Assembly: GCA_022072205.1 (NCBI GenBank)
Contig: JAJVID010000064.1
Span: forward strand, 1 to 35,509
Length of the DNA stretch: 35,509 nt
From: Acidobacteriota bacterium
Lineage (GTDB): Bacteria; Acidobacteriota; Blastocatellia; RBC074
Direction of reading: 5' to 3'
Part shown: positions 6,621 through 15,116 of the stretch, one piece after another
Layout of the letters: every line of letters begins with the position of its first letter
Position numbering within the stretch: the stretch's first letter is position 1
Translations under genes and position numbers: made by a program
Notes under the pieces: model-generated
The model's input: only the letters and a program-made list of their open reading frames with translations
Told to the model about the DNA's origin: nothing
Databases searched by the model: none

Positions 6621-8363
6621 ATGAGTGATCAAGGGAAACGAATCTACGCCTTCGGGCAGTTCCGGATTGATATGCGCCAGCGCCTGCTCTTCGCCGGCGA
6701 TGAGGTTGTCGGGCTGACGCCGAAGGCTTTCGACCTGCTGCTGGTTCTGGTCGAACACGAAGCCGAGGTCTTAAGCAAAGAAGACTTGATGCAGATGGTC
6801 TGGGCCGAGCAGTACGTCGAAGAGAACAACCTGTCACAGAACATCCACAAGATCAGGAAGGCGCTCGGCGAAGGCCCTGGCGGCGCGAAATATATCGAAA
6901 CCATCCCGAAGCGCGGCTACCGTTTCGTCGCGGCGGTCGAAGCGTTGGATGATCTGCCGCCCTCGACTTCCGCTGGCGACAGCGCGGTTAAAACGACCGG
7001 CGGCGCGATCCATCAGGCTGAGACCGCTCCCGGCATCTGGCCAGCGACGATGGTCAGGCCGAAGACGCAGTACGCCGTCAGCACGGGCGGCGTGAACATC
7101 GCCTATCAGGTGGTCGGCGAGGGGCCGCTCGACCTGGTCTTCGTCATGGGTTGGGTGTCGCATCTGGAACACTTCTGGCTGGAGCCTTCCTTCGCGCGGT
7201 TCCTGACGCGCCTCGCCTCTTTTTCCCGCCTGATCCTTTTCGACAAGCGCGGGACGGGGCTTTCCGACCCCGTGCCCTTGAACGAACTGCCGACGCTCGA
7301 ACAACGCATGACGGACGTGCAGGCCGTGATGGACGCCGCCGGTTCCGAACGCGCGGCGCTGCTGGGCATTTCGGAAGGCGGGCCGATGTGCGCGCTGTTC
7401 GCGGCCACTTACCCCGAACGCACAACGGCGCTGGCGATGATCGGGACTTACGCCAGACGGATCCGATCGGAGGATTACCCCTGGGCGCCCACGCGGCAGG
7501 AGCACAACGCTTTTCTGGAAGAGATCAGGCAGAAGTGGGGCGGGCCGGTGGGTTTGGCCGAGCGCGCGCCGAGCCGGGCCGGCGACCCGCAATTCCGCGA
7601 TTGGTGGGCGAAGTATCTGCGCTTCGGAGCGAGTCCGGGCGCGGCGCTGGCGCTGACGCAAATGAACGCGGAGATTGATATGCGAAACCTGTTGCCTTCG
7701 ATCCGCGTGCCGGCGCTGGTGTTGCACCGCCGCGAAGACGCCTGCCTGCCGGCGGGGGGCGGGCGCCTTGTGGCCTCGCTCATTCCGGGCGCGAAGTACG
7801 TCGAGCTGGAGGGCCGCGACCACCTGTTTTTCGTCGGCGATCAGGAGGCGGTCCTGTCCGAGATCGAGGAATTTCTGACCGGCGTGCGGCCCGACCGGCG
7901 GATTGACCGCGTGTTGACGACGGTCCTGTTCGTGCTCTTTGACGACGCCGCGACGGAAACGAAGGAATTGCATCGCGCCCACGTCCGTCGCGAACTCGCG
8001 CTCCACAGGGGGAAGGAGTTGGCGATGACGGACGCGCGTCTGTTCGCCGCTTTCGACGGGCCAGCGCGCGCGATCCGCTGCGCGCTGGCCATCGTGGAAG
8101 CTTCGGCCCGTCTCGACCGGCCCGCCCGCGCCGGGCTGCACACGGGCGAATGCGACGTGTTGGGCGAAAGCCTGATCGGCGGCGCCGTCGAACTGGGCCT
8201 GGCCGTCGCGCAATGCGCCGCGCCGGCGGAAACGCTCGTTTCGCACGCCGTGAAGGACCTGGTCGCAGGGGCCGGCCTCGAATTTGCGCCGCGCGGCGCG
8301 CGGGCCTTCGCTGACCTGCCGGGCCAGTGGCGGTTGTTTGCCGCCGAGCGCGGCGATGGTTGA
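6621..8363 (+). CDS. Winged-helix / alpha-beta hydrolase / degenerate adenylate-cyclase domain fusion protein
   Basis: 580 residues in three parts. Residues 8-108 are an OmpR/CadC-type winged helix (GLTPKAFDLLLVLVEH, then YIETIPKRGYRFVAAVEAL). Residues about 145-420 are an alpha/beta hydrolase: GISEGG gives nucleophile Ser251, HRREDACLP gives Asp373 and GRDHLFF gives His401, a complete triad. Residues about 430-578 resemble a class III nucleotide cyclase (FDGPARAIRCALAIVEAS, RAGLHTGECDVLGESLIGGA, VSHAVKDLVAGAGL). However, the usual metal-binding TDIVGST segment is replaced by VLFDDAATE and much of the early domain is shortened, so cyclase activity is doubtful. It is probably a cytosolic one-component regulator sensing a small ester or lactone. 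No Shine-Dalgarno is obvious; the start is set by the domain boundary. Confidence 0.88.
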   Translation: MSDQGKRIYAFGQFRIDMRQRLLFAGDEVVGLTPKAFDLLLVLVEHEAEVLSKEDLMQMVWAEQYVEENNLSQNIHKIRKALGEGPGGAKYIETIPKRGYRFVAAVEALDDLPPSTSAGDSAVKTTGGAIHQAETAPGIWPATMVRPKTQYAVSTGGVNIAYQVVGEGPLDLVFVMGWVSHLEHFWLEPSFARFLTRLASFSRLILFDKRGTGLSDPVPLNELPTLEQRMTDVQAVMDAAGSERAALLGISEGGPMCALFAATYPERTTALAMIGTYARRIRSEDYPWAPTRQEHNAFLEEIRQKWGGPVGLAERAPSRAGDPQFRDWWAKYLRFGASPGAALALTQMNAEIDMRNLLPSIRVPALVLHRREDACLPAGGGRLVASLIPGAKYVELEGRDHLFFVGDQEAVLSEIEEFLTGVRPDRRIDRVLTTVLFVLFDDAATETKELHRAHVRRELALHRGKELAMTDARLFAAFDGPARAIRCALAIVEASARLDRPARAGLHTGECDVLGESLIGGAVELGLAVAQCAAPAETLVSHAVKDLVAGAGLEFAPRGARAFADLPGQWRLFAAERGDG

Positions 8364-8718
8364 AAGAAGAATCGTCCCCACGCAGCCTTTACTTCGACGG
8401 CGGAGCGAATTCAATCTGAACCACCAGATGATCAGTTTGCCGCGCAATGTCCGGAAATTTTCAGTGATTGAGTTCATCCCTCATACGGCCTGCTGCCCAC
8501 CGCGGCCGCCGAAATCCCAGAAAAGAAATTCGCGTTTGCGCTGCCATCCCCGGCCAGCCAGCGAAACAAGTCTGCTTGGTCTCGCACGGGATTATGCTCG
8601 CGCGCGGCCTGATGACCTCGAAGATTTTGTGACAGCGGTAGCCAAGGTGAGCGAAGAGGTGGAGCTTGCGCGTAGCGCTGCCGCCTGATGTCGGCGCGTT
8701 TTCAGGAAATCAATCCTT
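8364..8718 (+). other. Intergenic stretch with a possible eroded coding fragment
   Basis: No confident gene. One plus-strand frame (about 8428-8688) ends with a protein-like tail, ARPDDLEDFVTAVAKVSEEV then ARSAAA and a stop. Its first half is Pro/Arg-rich and unlike a folded protein. It may be the C-terminal scrap of an old gene; I cannot name the family. The segment separates two convergent genes. Confidence 0.3.
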
Positions 8719-8758
8719 TGCCAGATGTAACATGCGACATCGCATATTACATCTGGCA
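8719..8758. terminator. Long hairpin between convergent genes, probable bidirectional terminator
   Basis: The 40-nt segment is a near-perfect palindrome. GCCAGATGTAA (8720-8730) pairs with TTACATCTGGC (8747-8757), and inside it ATGCGA (8732-8737) pairs with TCGCAT (8740-8745), with one C/A mismatch between the two blocks and an extra T-A pair outside. It lies between the stop of the winged-helix fusion (plus) and the stop of the OmpA-like gene (minus). There is no long T-tract, so termination is inferred from position and stem strength. Confidence 0.6.
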
Positions 8759-8793
8759 CATGGCTTTCCATTCATCAGGCGCTATAGGACCGA

Positions 8794-9747
8794 TTATGGC
8801 TTGGGCGGAGAGGCCGCCGACGGCTGACGGCTCATGCCGCGATTGAGAAGCACTTTGACTTCCACACGCCGGTTTTGCGCGCGTCCCGTTGCAGTCTTGT
8901 TGTCCGCGACCGCATCCGTCTTGCCGTACCCCATCGGCGAGACGAAACGACGGACGGGAATTTTATGATTCACCGCGAGGTATTGGATCACGGCTTCGGC
9001 GCGTTGGCGGCTGAGCAGGAAATTTTTCGCTTCGCTGCCGGTCGAGTCCGTGTGCCCTCCAACCTCGATCATATACCACTTGGCGCTGAGGGCTTTTGTC
9101 GCCAGAGCGTCGAGTCGTTGCTTGGCTTCGGGTGAAAGCACGGCGCTGTTTACCCTGAAATTCACCGTGACAGTTTCCTGCACGTCGTAATCGTCCAGAG
9201 CCGAGATGCGTTCGTTGGCCGCGCGCACTTCTTCTCTGGCCTCGGCGGCGATGGTGTGCAGTTCATCCATCTGTCCCGACAGCCGCTCCTGATTCTCCTC
9301 AACCGGATTGACGCGCGTGTCGGTCGTGATCGCGGCTCGCATATCCGATTCGTTGAACCTGACCTTATCCGCCACAAGCTGCCCCTGCGCATCGCCGCGC
9401 CCTTCCACTTCTACAATCAGCCCGCGCAGGATGTCCGTGACGGCGTATTTCTTGCCGAAGCGGAGGAAGCCTCCATAAGTCTTGATGCTCGTAGCGTCCG
9501 TCAAGAGAACTTGATAATCCGTGCGGCTCCGGTCACGTATCGTGAACGTATCGGCGTCGCGTGTGAGGACAACGCCTCTAAACTTCATCTTCGCGCCATT
9601 CGGAATTGATTGCGTATTTGCGGCTCGTTTCTTCGCGGTTTGGGCGCTTGAGGCTTGTCCGAAAGCCAGCGGCGCAACCGCCAAAAATAAAACCAGTCCG
9701 CAAACCATAGTAAATAGCCGCCATTTACTGATCTCACTTGTGTTCAC
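8794..9747 (-). CDS. OmpA-family outer membrane / peptidoglycan-binding protein
   Basis: Start set at GTG 9745-9747: AAGGAGG sits 5 nt upstream, whereas the ATG at 9789 lacks a site and would precede an odd leader. The 317-residue product has a signal peptide (RLFTMVCGLVLFLAVAPLAF then GQA). An N-terminal beta-rich part (about 55-135; GVVLTRDADTFTIRD) recalls small OB-fold secreted domains. A heptad-like helical linker follows (EENQERLSGQMDELHTIAAE), then a C-terminal OmpA domain with EVGGHTDSTGSEAKNFLLSR and RAQNRRVEV. OmpA domains bind the diaminopimelate of peptidoglycan through conserved Asp and Arg, both visible. It probably tethers the envelope. The Pro/Ser/Lys tail is likely disordered. 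Confidence 0.88.
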   Translation of the reverse strand: MNTSEISKWRLFTMVCGLVLFLAVAPLAFGQASSAQTAKKRAANTQSIPNGAKMKFRGVVLTRDADTFTIRDRSRTDYQVLLTDATSIKTYGGFLRFGKKYAVTDILRGLIVEVEGRGDAQGQLVADKVRFNESDMRAAITTDTRVNPVEENQERLSGQMDELHTIAAEAREEVRAANERISALDDYDVQETVTVNFRVNSAVLSPEAKQRLDALATKALSAKWYMIEVGGHTDSTGSEAKNFLLSRQRAEAVIQYLAVNHKIPVRRFVSPMGYGKTDAVADNKTATGRAQNRRVEVKVLLNRGMSRQPSAASPPKP

Positions 9748-9876
9748 ACTTGCCTCCTTGATATGCCGATGGGAAAAGCAATAGAGCATTATGAGGGGTT
9801 TGCTCCGTTGAGAAATTTAGAATGACTGGGGGACAACGGCGAGAATCGTAATCACCCTCAGGGCAAAAATCAACAC

Positions 9877-11625
9877 TCACTGTTTTCGCCCAATCGCAAA
9901 CAGACTCTGCGCCGAACGCACGTACATCACGCCTTCCGACAAAGCCGGCGTGGCCATCAGCAATTCGCCCATCGAATTCGTTGCGATGTGCGCGTACTTC
10001 CGGCCCGCCGCGATGACCAGCATCTCGCCGTCTTCGTTTGAAAGATAAAGCTTGCCGTCGGTGGCCACTGGTGATGAGCTGAAGCCGCTGCCCACAAGCG
10101 GCAGCCGCTGCCGATAAATCTCCTCGCCCGTCTTCAAGTCGTAAGCGTCCAGCAAGCCGTTGTTGGCGAGAACGTAGAGAATGCCGTCATAAACCAGCGG
10201 CGTAGGCATATACGATCCGCGTCCCGTGCGGCTCCACGCAACGGCCTCGCTCGCAGTCTGGCCTGCGGGCAATGTCAGGTCGCCGCGCGCTCCGGCCTTC
10301 ACGACAAAAATCGGACGTTCGGGCGCGCGTCCGCTGGCAATAACGAATTTGTCGTCGGCAAACAGCGGCGTCGGCGCGGTGATCTTCGAGCTGCGCCCGA
10401 GCTTCCACAATTCCTTCCCGTTGCGCGGATCGTAACCGCGAACGTAATTCGACGCGTTCGTCACGAGTTCCGGCCCCGCCGAAGTCATCGCCACGGTCGG
10501 CGTGCCCCACGATGGCAACTCGTCGCGCTCGGTCTTCCACACCTGTTTGCCTGTGTCGGCGTCGAGCGCGAGCAGGAACGAATCGTCCTGAGTGTCGCAT
10601 TGCAGGATGACAAAATTGTTCCAGATGATTGGCGAACTGGCCGGCCCCCATTCATAAGTCGGAATGTCGTAAGCGCCCAGGTTGATTCGGCCAATATCAA
10701 CCTTCCACAGAAAACGCCCGTAGACATCGTAAGCAAACACGCCCTGCGAGCCGAACCACGCCACGACGATGCGCCCGTCGGTCGCTGGTGTTGAGCTGGC
10801 GTATGTGGATTTCATGTGACGTTTTTCGAGCGGTGTCCCCTCGTGAGCCACGCGCTCCCAGACGATTTTGCCCGTGCGTTTATCCACCGCGTAAATCGTC
10901 CATTTTTGCGGCGACCGATCCTGCGACGCGTCGCCATCGCCGTACAGACCGGGTTTGAAACTCGCTTTGGGATCGCTGCTGACGGCGCTCGTGACGAAAA
11001 CGCGCTGCCCCCAGACGACCGGGCTGGAATGCGCGAGTCCGGGAATGGGCGTGCGCCAGAGAATGTTTTCGCCAGTCTTGCCATCCCACTTGTCAGGCAG
11101 GTTCTGCTTTTCAGCGACGCCTGCGGCCTCCATCCCACGAAATGAAGGCCAGTTTGCATTCGCTGTGCTCGGCTCAGGGCGTTTGGGCGGACGCGCGCCG
11201 GACTTGAAGCTAAAGCGGCGCGCAGGGATAACCTTTACTTCTTCAGCAGGCGACCAGACACTGCCACTCACAATCATCCGGCGCGGCGTGCAATCATCAG
11301 CGATCAACTCGAAGTTGACGCGCTTGCCGTCAACCCGCGCTCGATAACGCCCCGCGCCTTCACAACCTCTCGGCGCTTTGGCGGTGACCAACTCGATCTC
11401 ATCGCCTTTGAGCTTCCAATTGCCGCTCAACGCAGGCCAGCCCGCGCCCTCCAGCTTGAACGCGCCGTCAGGATTGAACTGCGCGGCGAAGGCGCCGAAC
11501 TTCAACGGAGTGGAAGGAAGCTGTATGTTGGTTTGTTGTGCGCTTGTTGGACCTGAGGCGCCGGCAGCAATTGCGAGCGCGAACATAAGCGCGAATCGGA
11601 CTTGGCTATAAGATACTCTTTTCAT
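9877..11625 (-). CDS. Secreted PQQ-type beta-propeller repeat protein
   Basis: Start at ATG 11623-11625, with AAAGGTG upstream and a signal peptide ([16 protein letters not shown] then PTSAQQ). The longer frame to 11766 would overlap the DUF2164 gene. Of 582 residues, about 30-130 form a small beta domain ([18 protein letters not shown], then a Cys pair CEGAG / DDCTPRR). From about 165 onward comes an eight-bladed-type propeller with repeated blade motifs such as [30 protein letters not shown] and [15 protein letters not shown]. The WPSFRG start of the propeller is typical of acidobacterial and planctomycete BamB/PQQ-like proteins. Quinone-dehydrogenase active-site residues are not evident, so it is more likely a binding or scaffold protein than a dehydrogenase. 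Confidence 0.85.
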   Translation of the reverse strand: MKRVSYSQVRFALMFALAIAAGASGPTSAQQTNIQLPSTPLKFGAFAAQFNPDGAFKLEGAGWPALSGNWKLKGDEIELVTAKAPRGCEGAGRYRARVDGKRVNFELIADDCTPRRMIVSGSVWSPAEEVKVIPARRFSFKSGARPPKRPEPSTANANWPSFRGMEAAGVAEKQNLPDKWDGKTGENILWRTPIPGLAHSSPVVWGQRVFVTSAVSSDPKASFKPGLYGDGDASQDRSPQKWTIYAVDKRTGKIVWERVAHEGTPLEKRHMKSTYASSTPATDGRIVVAWFGSQGVFAYDVYGRFLWKVDIGRINLGAYDIPTYEWGPASSPIIWNNFVILQCDTQDDSFLLALDADTGKQVWKTERDELPSWGTPTVAMTSAGPELVTNASNYVRGYDPRNGKELWKLGRSSKITAPTPLFADDKFVIASGRAPERPIFVVKAGARGDLTLPAGQTASEAVAWSRTGRGSYMPTPLVYDGILYVLANNGLLDAYDLKTGEEIYRQRLPLVGSGFSSSPVATDGKLYLSNEDGEMLVIAAGRKYAHIATNSMGELLMATPALSEGVMYVRSAQSLFAIGRKQ

Positions 11626-11686
11626 TTGCTTCACCTTTTGCCTGAACCGAAGCAGGAAATATTCGGTCGAAGAGGCTTTCCCGGCT

Positions 11687-11962
11687 TTACTTGCGGCCGC
11701 TACGCTGCCGATCAAGCTTACGCCAGTACTGGAATTCGGGTTCGAAGACTTCGCTATCAAGCTCACTGATACGCATCAGCATGCGCTCTTGCGCGTCCGC
11801 TACGCCTTTGTTGTAAAGACAAGGCCCGATCTCTTCGAGGATGAATCCAAGCAGAGCGCCAGCCGCCAAATTCCCAATCTCCTCTTCCATATTTTCTTTG
11901 AAGTACTTTTGGAGTGAAGCGATGGCCTCTTGCCTCGCCTCTTTTGAAAGCTCAATTGTCAT
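11687..11962 (-). CDS. DUF2164 family protein
   Basis: 91 residues from ATG 11960-11962, chosen because family homology starts exactly at [18 protein letters not shown]; the frame upstream is Arg-rich and unlike protein. The rest, [20 protein letters not shown] then [19 protein letters not shown] and EFQYWRK, matches the conserved DUF2164 pattern closely. The family consists of small soluble bacterial proteins of unknown function. The gene lies 61 bp upstream of the beta-propeller gene on the same strand and could share its transcript. Confidence 0.85.
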   Translation of the reverse strand: MTIELSKEARQEAIASLQKYFKENMEEEIGNLAAGALLGFILEEIGPCLYNKGVADAQERMLMRISELDSEVFEPEFQYWRKLDRQRSGRK

Positions 11963-12091
11963 AGTGGTTATGTATGTTTGATACGATGCGCGGGCGCGTG
12001 CGAGTCGCCGCCTGAAGCGCCGCCTATGCATCCAGCGCCAGAAGTTGTTTCACCTTTCAGTTCTCCGTGTGAATCGGCCCTGCGCCTGAAA

Positions 12092-12436
12092 TCAGCCTGG
12101 CCAGCCCGCCCATCCGGCTATTGTGAGCAGGATGCCGGCTAAATACAGCAAACCAAAAATCAGCTTATTGTGACGCGCCACCCACTCTGGCAAGTAGATG
12201 TCGAAGTTATCACGGCGGTCGTCGGTATACTTCGTCGCGACCGTTGTAAGTGGGCAGCGCAGGCGATTCGCCGCAAGGATCAAGACCTCAATGAAAACAA
12301 CGCCAATCAACATTGCAGCCTGACTGTAACGCCGCAACAGGCAGAGAATCGGAATGGCGATGACGCATCCGGCAAAGAAGGCCCAGACAACGGTATGAAT
12401 GATCTTCACTGCGCGAAGCGAGGCGCCAGGAGTCAT
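12092..12436 (-). CDS. Small integral membrane protein, unknown family
   Basis: Start at ATG 12434-12436 with GGAAGG 7 nt upstream; the longer frame would overlap the monooxygenase gene. The 114 residues contain membrane segments at about 10-33 (IIHTVVWAFFAGCVIAIPIL), 37-55 (AAMLIGVVFIEVLILAANRL) and 92-112 (LIFGLLYLAGILLTIAGW). A loop between the last two has RCPLTTVATKYTDDRRDNFD. The CPLT motif recalls DUF2784-type proteins, but the match is too short for a firm assignment. It follows the monooxygenase gene by 23 bp, so the two form a likely operon. Confidence 0.7.
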   Translation of the reverse strand: MTPGASLRAVKIIHTVVWAFFAGCVIAIPILCLLRRYSQAAMLIGVVFIEVLILAANRLRCPLTTVATKYTDDRRDNFDIYLPEWVARHNKLIFGLLYLAGILLTIAGWAGWPG

Positions 12437-12459
12437 AGCATTGCCTTCCGAAAAATCAC

Positions 12460-12846
12460 TTACTGAGGTCTTTTCGCCATCAGCCCATGTCCTCCAACCG
12501 GCTCCGTGATTGTCATGTTCCCGAAGCTTGCGATCAGCGGTTTGCCGCGAGTGATGGCCTCCTTGACAGCGGGCAGTGAGAGTGAGGCGCGATGGCTTTG
12601 CTCGTTTTCCCAAACCTCCGTTATCCAGATGGCATTGGCATCCGCAGGGTCTTTTGCCACCACGTAGCTGAGACAGCCCGGCATTGCAGCCACACCACCC
12701 AGCAAGATGGCGATCAATTCGTCGCGATTGCCCGCGACAGTCACTATTTTCCCAATCAATCCGTACATTTTCTTCTCCTCTTTCACTGTCGGCGCAATCG
12801 CTGCCGCGCCGGCCAGGATAATGAAATCACGTCGCTCCATATCCAT
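12460..12846 (-). CDS. Antibiotic-biosynthesis-monooxygenase (ABM) family protein, possible Tat leader
   Basis: The core from MYGLIGKIVTVAGNRDEL onward is a dimeric alpha+beta barrel of the ABM/YgiN type: PGCLSYVVAKDPADANAIWI, EVWENEQSHRASLSLPAV. These proteins oxidise quinols or aromatic metabolites without a cofactor or degrade haem; the exact substrate is unknown. Two starts compete. The long form (128 aa, ATG 12844-12846, GGGAG upstream) adds a Tat-like leader MDMERRDFIILAGAAAIAPT. The short form (102 aa, ATG 12766-12768) has a strong AGAGGAG just upstream. I give the long form because the twin-Arg leader would be a strange coincidence, but both may be used. Confidence 0.78.
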   Translation of the reverse strand: MDMERRDFIILAGAAAIAPTVKEEKKMYGLIGKIVTVAGNRDELIAILLGGVAAMPGCLSYVVAKDPADANAIWITEVWENEQSHRASLSLPAVKEAITRGKPLIASFGNMTITEPVGGHGLMAKRPQ

Positions 12847-12892
12847 GCTTCGCTCCCTTTATTCTATGGTCAGGGTAATATGACGGTTCACA

Positions 12893-13087
12893 TCTCTTCA
12901 CCACCGGCAACTTCACCTCCGACGGATGCTACTGCGAATGATGCTCGGCGTTATGCGCGACCACGCCTTTCGCCTCGTCGTAAATCTTCCCGCCCGTATT
13001 CATATTGCGATCAAAGCGTGGGAAGTTGCTGCTCGAAACTTCAATGCGAACGCGATGACCGTCGTCAAAATAATTGCTTGTCACCAT
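12893..13087 (-). pseudogene. C-terminal remnant of a CocE/NonD-family hydrolase
   Basis: The minus strand reads [20 protein letters not shown], then [20 protein letters not shown] and AHNAEHHSQ. An in-frame TAG (12929-12931) comes next, then HPSEVKLPVVK. This is the end of the X-Pro dipeptidyl-peptidase C-terminal (jelly-roll) domain of CocE/NonD hydrolases, recognisable by the [14 protein letters not shown] and HPS...LPV pattern. Everything upstream (catalytic alpha/beta hydrolase domain) is missing and the tail has a stop, so the gene is dead. The remainder was probably lost by deletion with the junction near 13090. Confidence 0.75.
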
Positions 13088-13090
13088 ACC

Positions 13091-13237
13091 CTAGGATAAA
13101 GCCTCCAGCGCTGCCTTAAACTGATCGGGATTTGTCGGCGACGAAGGCTGGCCGGTCACCGCGCCGTTGGAGGCTCCGGCAGCCCGCAACGCCGTTCCAA
13201 ACAAATCGAGCGAATACGCACCCGCCGTTACGCCATT
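13091..13237 (-). pseudogene. Gene remnant of unknown family, interrupted upstream
   Basis: An open minus-strand stretch reads NGVTAGAYSLDLFGTALRAA, then GASNGAVTGQPSSPTNPDQF and KAALEALS, and stops at TAG 13091-13093. It is preceded in frame by TAA (13238-13240), and before that by a protein-like TVQAIAAA. Composition suggests the C-terminus of a once longer protein. It abuts the CocE/NonD remnant, so this 430-bp gap appears to be a junction of two broken genes. I do not recognise the family. Confidence 0.4.
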
Positions 13238-13280
13238 TTAAGCGGCGGCGATGGCCTGAACAGTGCGATGGGAAAACCAA

Positions 13281-15008
13281 TCACTTCTTTCCGCGCTGCT
13301 CGATCTTGGCCCAGGTATCCTTCAACCCGATTGTCCGGTTGAACACCGGCTTTCCAGATTTTGAATCAGGATCAACGCAAAAATAACCCATTCGCTCAAA
13401 CTGATACCGCGCGCCGGGTTCCACATCTCGCAATCCAGGTTCGACCTTGCAGCCGGTCAGAACTTCCAACGAATTCGGATTCAAATTAGCGGTGAAGTCC
13501 TGGCCCTCCTCGACCTCGTTCGGGTCTTCTTTCGTGAAGAGCGTGTCGTAGAGGCGAACCTCAGCGTCCACGGCGTGCGCGGCTGAGACCCAATGGATGG
13601 TGGATTTGACCTTGCGACCGTCGGGCGTGTTGCCGCCGCGCGTCGCCGGATCGTATGTGCAATGCAACTCGACGATATTTCCGTCGGCGTCTTTCACCAC
13701 GCTCTGGCAGGTGATCAGGTAGCCGTAGCGCAGTCGGACTTCGCGGCCCGGAGCGAGGCGATAGAACTGCTTCGGCGGGTCTTCGCGGAAATCGTCCTGT
13801 TCGATGTAGAGAACTTTCGAGAACGGAACCTTGCGCGAGCCGGCGCTCGCGTCTTCGGGGTTGTTGACGGCGTCCATCTCTTCGACCAGGTTGTCGGGAT
13901 AGTTATCAATCACGACGCGCAACGGATTGAGCACAGCCATCACGCGCAGCGCGTGTTTGTTCAGGTCTTCGCGCACGTAGTATTCGAGTTGCTGAAGCTG
14001 CGTGACGCCATTCGTCTTGGAAACTCCGAGACTGGCCGCGAAGTTGCGAATGGCTTCGGGCGTGTAACCGCGCCGCCGCATTCCCGACAACGTGGGCATG
14101 CGCGGATCGTTCCAGCCCGCGACGCGGCCTTCCTGCACAAGCCGCAGCAGCTTGCGCTTGCTCATCATCGTGTAGCTGAGGCTGAGCCGGTCGAACTCAT
14201 ACTGCTGGGATGGGAAGATGCCGAGCTGCTCGATGTACCAGTTGTAGAGCGGACGATTGTTGTCGAATTCGAGCGTGCAGATTGAATGAGTCACCTTCTC
14301 AATCGAATCGGACTGCCCGTGCGCCCAATCGTACATCGGGTAAATACACCACTGATTGCCTGTGCGGTGATGCTCCATGTGCAGGATTCGGTACATCACC
14401 GGATCGCGGAAATTCACGTTCGGCGACGCCATGTCAATCTTCGCGCGCAGCGTGCGCGAGCCGTCGGGGAATTCCCCGTTCTTCATCCGCTCGAACAGGT
14501 CGAGATTCTCGGCGACGGAACGGTTGCGATACGGGCTTTCCTTGCCCGGCTCGGTCAGCGTGCCGCGATATTCACGAATCTCATCGGCGCTGAGGTCGCA
14601 CACGAAAGCTTTTCCCGCTTTGATCAATTGCACGGCCCATTCATAAAGCTGCTGGAAATAATCTGAAGCGTAAAACAACCCATCCCATTTGTAGCCCAGC
14701 CACTCGACGTCTTCCATAATGGCTTCGACGTACTCAGTCTCTTCCTTCGACGGATTTGTGTCGTCGAAACGCAGATTGCATTTGCCGCCGAACTCCGCCG
14801 CCAGGCCGAAGTCCAGATAGATCGCCTTGGCGTGGCCGATGTGCAAATAGCCGTTCGGTTCAGGCGGAAAGCGCGTTTGCACACGCCCGCCGTGTTTGCC
14901 CGTCCTGATGTCTTCAGCGATGATGTCGCGAATAAAATTGGATCGGCTGCCGGATTCAGCAGGAGCCTCGGCCGGCTTCGCGCCGGAATCGGATTTCAAT
15001 GAATTCAT
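13281..15008 (-). CDS. glnS: Glutaminyl-tRNA synthetase
   Basis: 575 residues. A class I aminoacyl-tRNA synthetase charging tRNA(Gln) with glutamine in the cytoplasm. The HIGH motif is at residues 56-59 in [20 protein letters not shown], and the KMSKS-equivalent is MSKRK at 282-286 ([14 protein letters not shown]). GlnRS-specific stretches include [20 protein letters not shown] and the C-terminal anticodon-binding beta-barrels ending near [20 protein letters not shown]. Length suits the family. ATG 15006-15008 has AGGAG about 12 nt upstream. Presence of GlnRS implies direct glutaminylation rather than sole reliance on the GatCAB route; gatCAB genes are not in view. Confidence 0.97.
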   Translation of the reverse strand: MNSLKSDSGAKPAEAPAESGSRSNFIRDIIAEDIRTGKHGGRVQTRFPPEPNGYLHIGHAKAIYLDFGLAAEFGGKCNLRFDDTNPSKEETEYVEAIMEDVEWLGYKWDGLFYASDYFQQLYEWAVQLIKAGKAFVCDLSADEIREYRGTLTEPGKESPYRNRSVAENLDLFERMKNGEFPDGSRTLRAKIDMASPNVNFRDPVMYRILHMEHHRTGNQWCIYPMYDWAHGQSDSIEKVTHSICTLEFDNNRPLYNWYIEQLGIFPSQQYEFDRLSLSYTMMSKRKLLRLVQEGRVAGWNDPRMPTLSGMRRRGYTPEAIRNFAASLGVSKTNGVTQLQQLEYYVREDLNKHALRVMAVLNPLRVVIDNYPDNLVEEMDAVNNPEDASAGSRKVPFSKVLYIEQDDFREDPPKQFYRLAPGREVRLRYGYLITCQSVVKDADGNIVELHCTYDPATRGGNTPDGRKVKSTIHWVSAAHAVDAEVRLYDTLFTKEDPNEVEEGQDFTANLNPNSLEVLTGCKVEPGLRDVEPGARYQFERMGYFCVDPDSKSGKPVFNRTIGLKDTWAKIEQRGKK

Positions 15009-15052
15009 TTGTCTGTTTTATCTCCTATAAGAACTCTTCAAATCGGACGCGG

Positions 15053-15082
15053 ATTATATATCGAGTTAGAGGATCAAAAAAA
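15053..15082 (-). promoter_or_regulatory. Candidate glnS -10 box and T-tract of the preceding transcript
   Basis: On the minus strand a TATAAT hexamer (15053-15058) lies about 45 nt upstream of the glnS ATG. Upstream of it is a run of seven T (15076-15082) after a GC-rich segment containing a short GGC-TTC-GCC hairpin. The T-run may end the FRG transcript. The -35 is poor at 17-bp spacing, so the promoter call is tentative. Confidence 0.4.
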
Positions 15083-15116
15083 TGAGCGGTCTCGGCGAAG
15101 CCCTTTTACCGATGAT

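Noticed and set aside
6980..8363. Active adenylate cyclase
   Set aside because: The C-terminal part aligns in its second half with class III cyclases, but the metal-binding aspartate segment near the start of the domain is replaced and shortened, so catalytic activity is not supported.
6834..8477. Long minus-strand open frame of 547 codons
   Set aside because: It is antisense to the winged-helix/hydrolase fusion, which has clear domains; the minus translation is Arg/Gln/His-rich without any recognisable motif. GC-rich third positions keep the opposite strand open.
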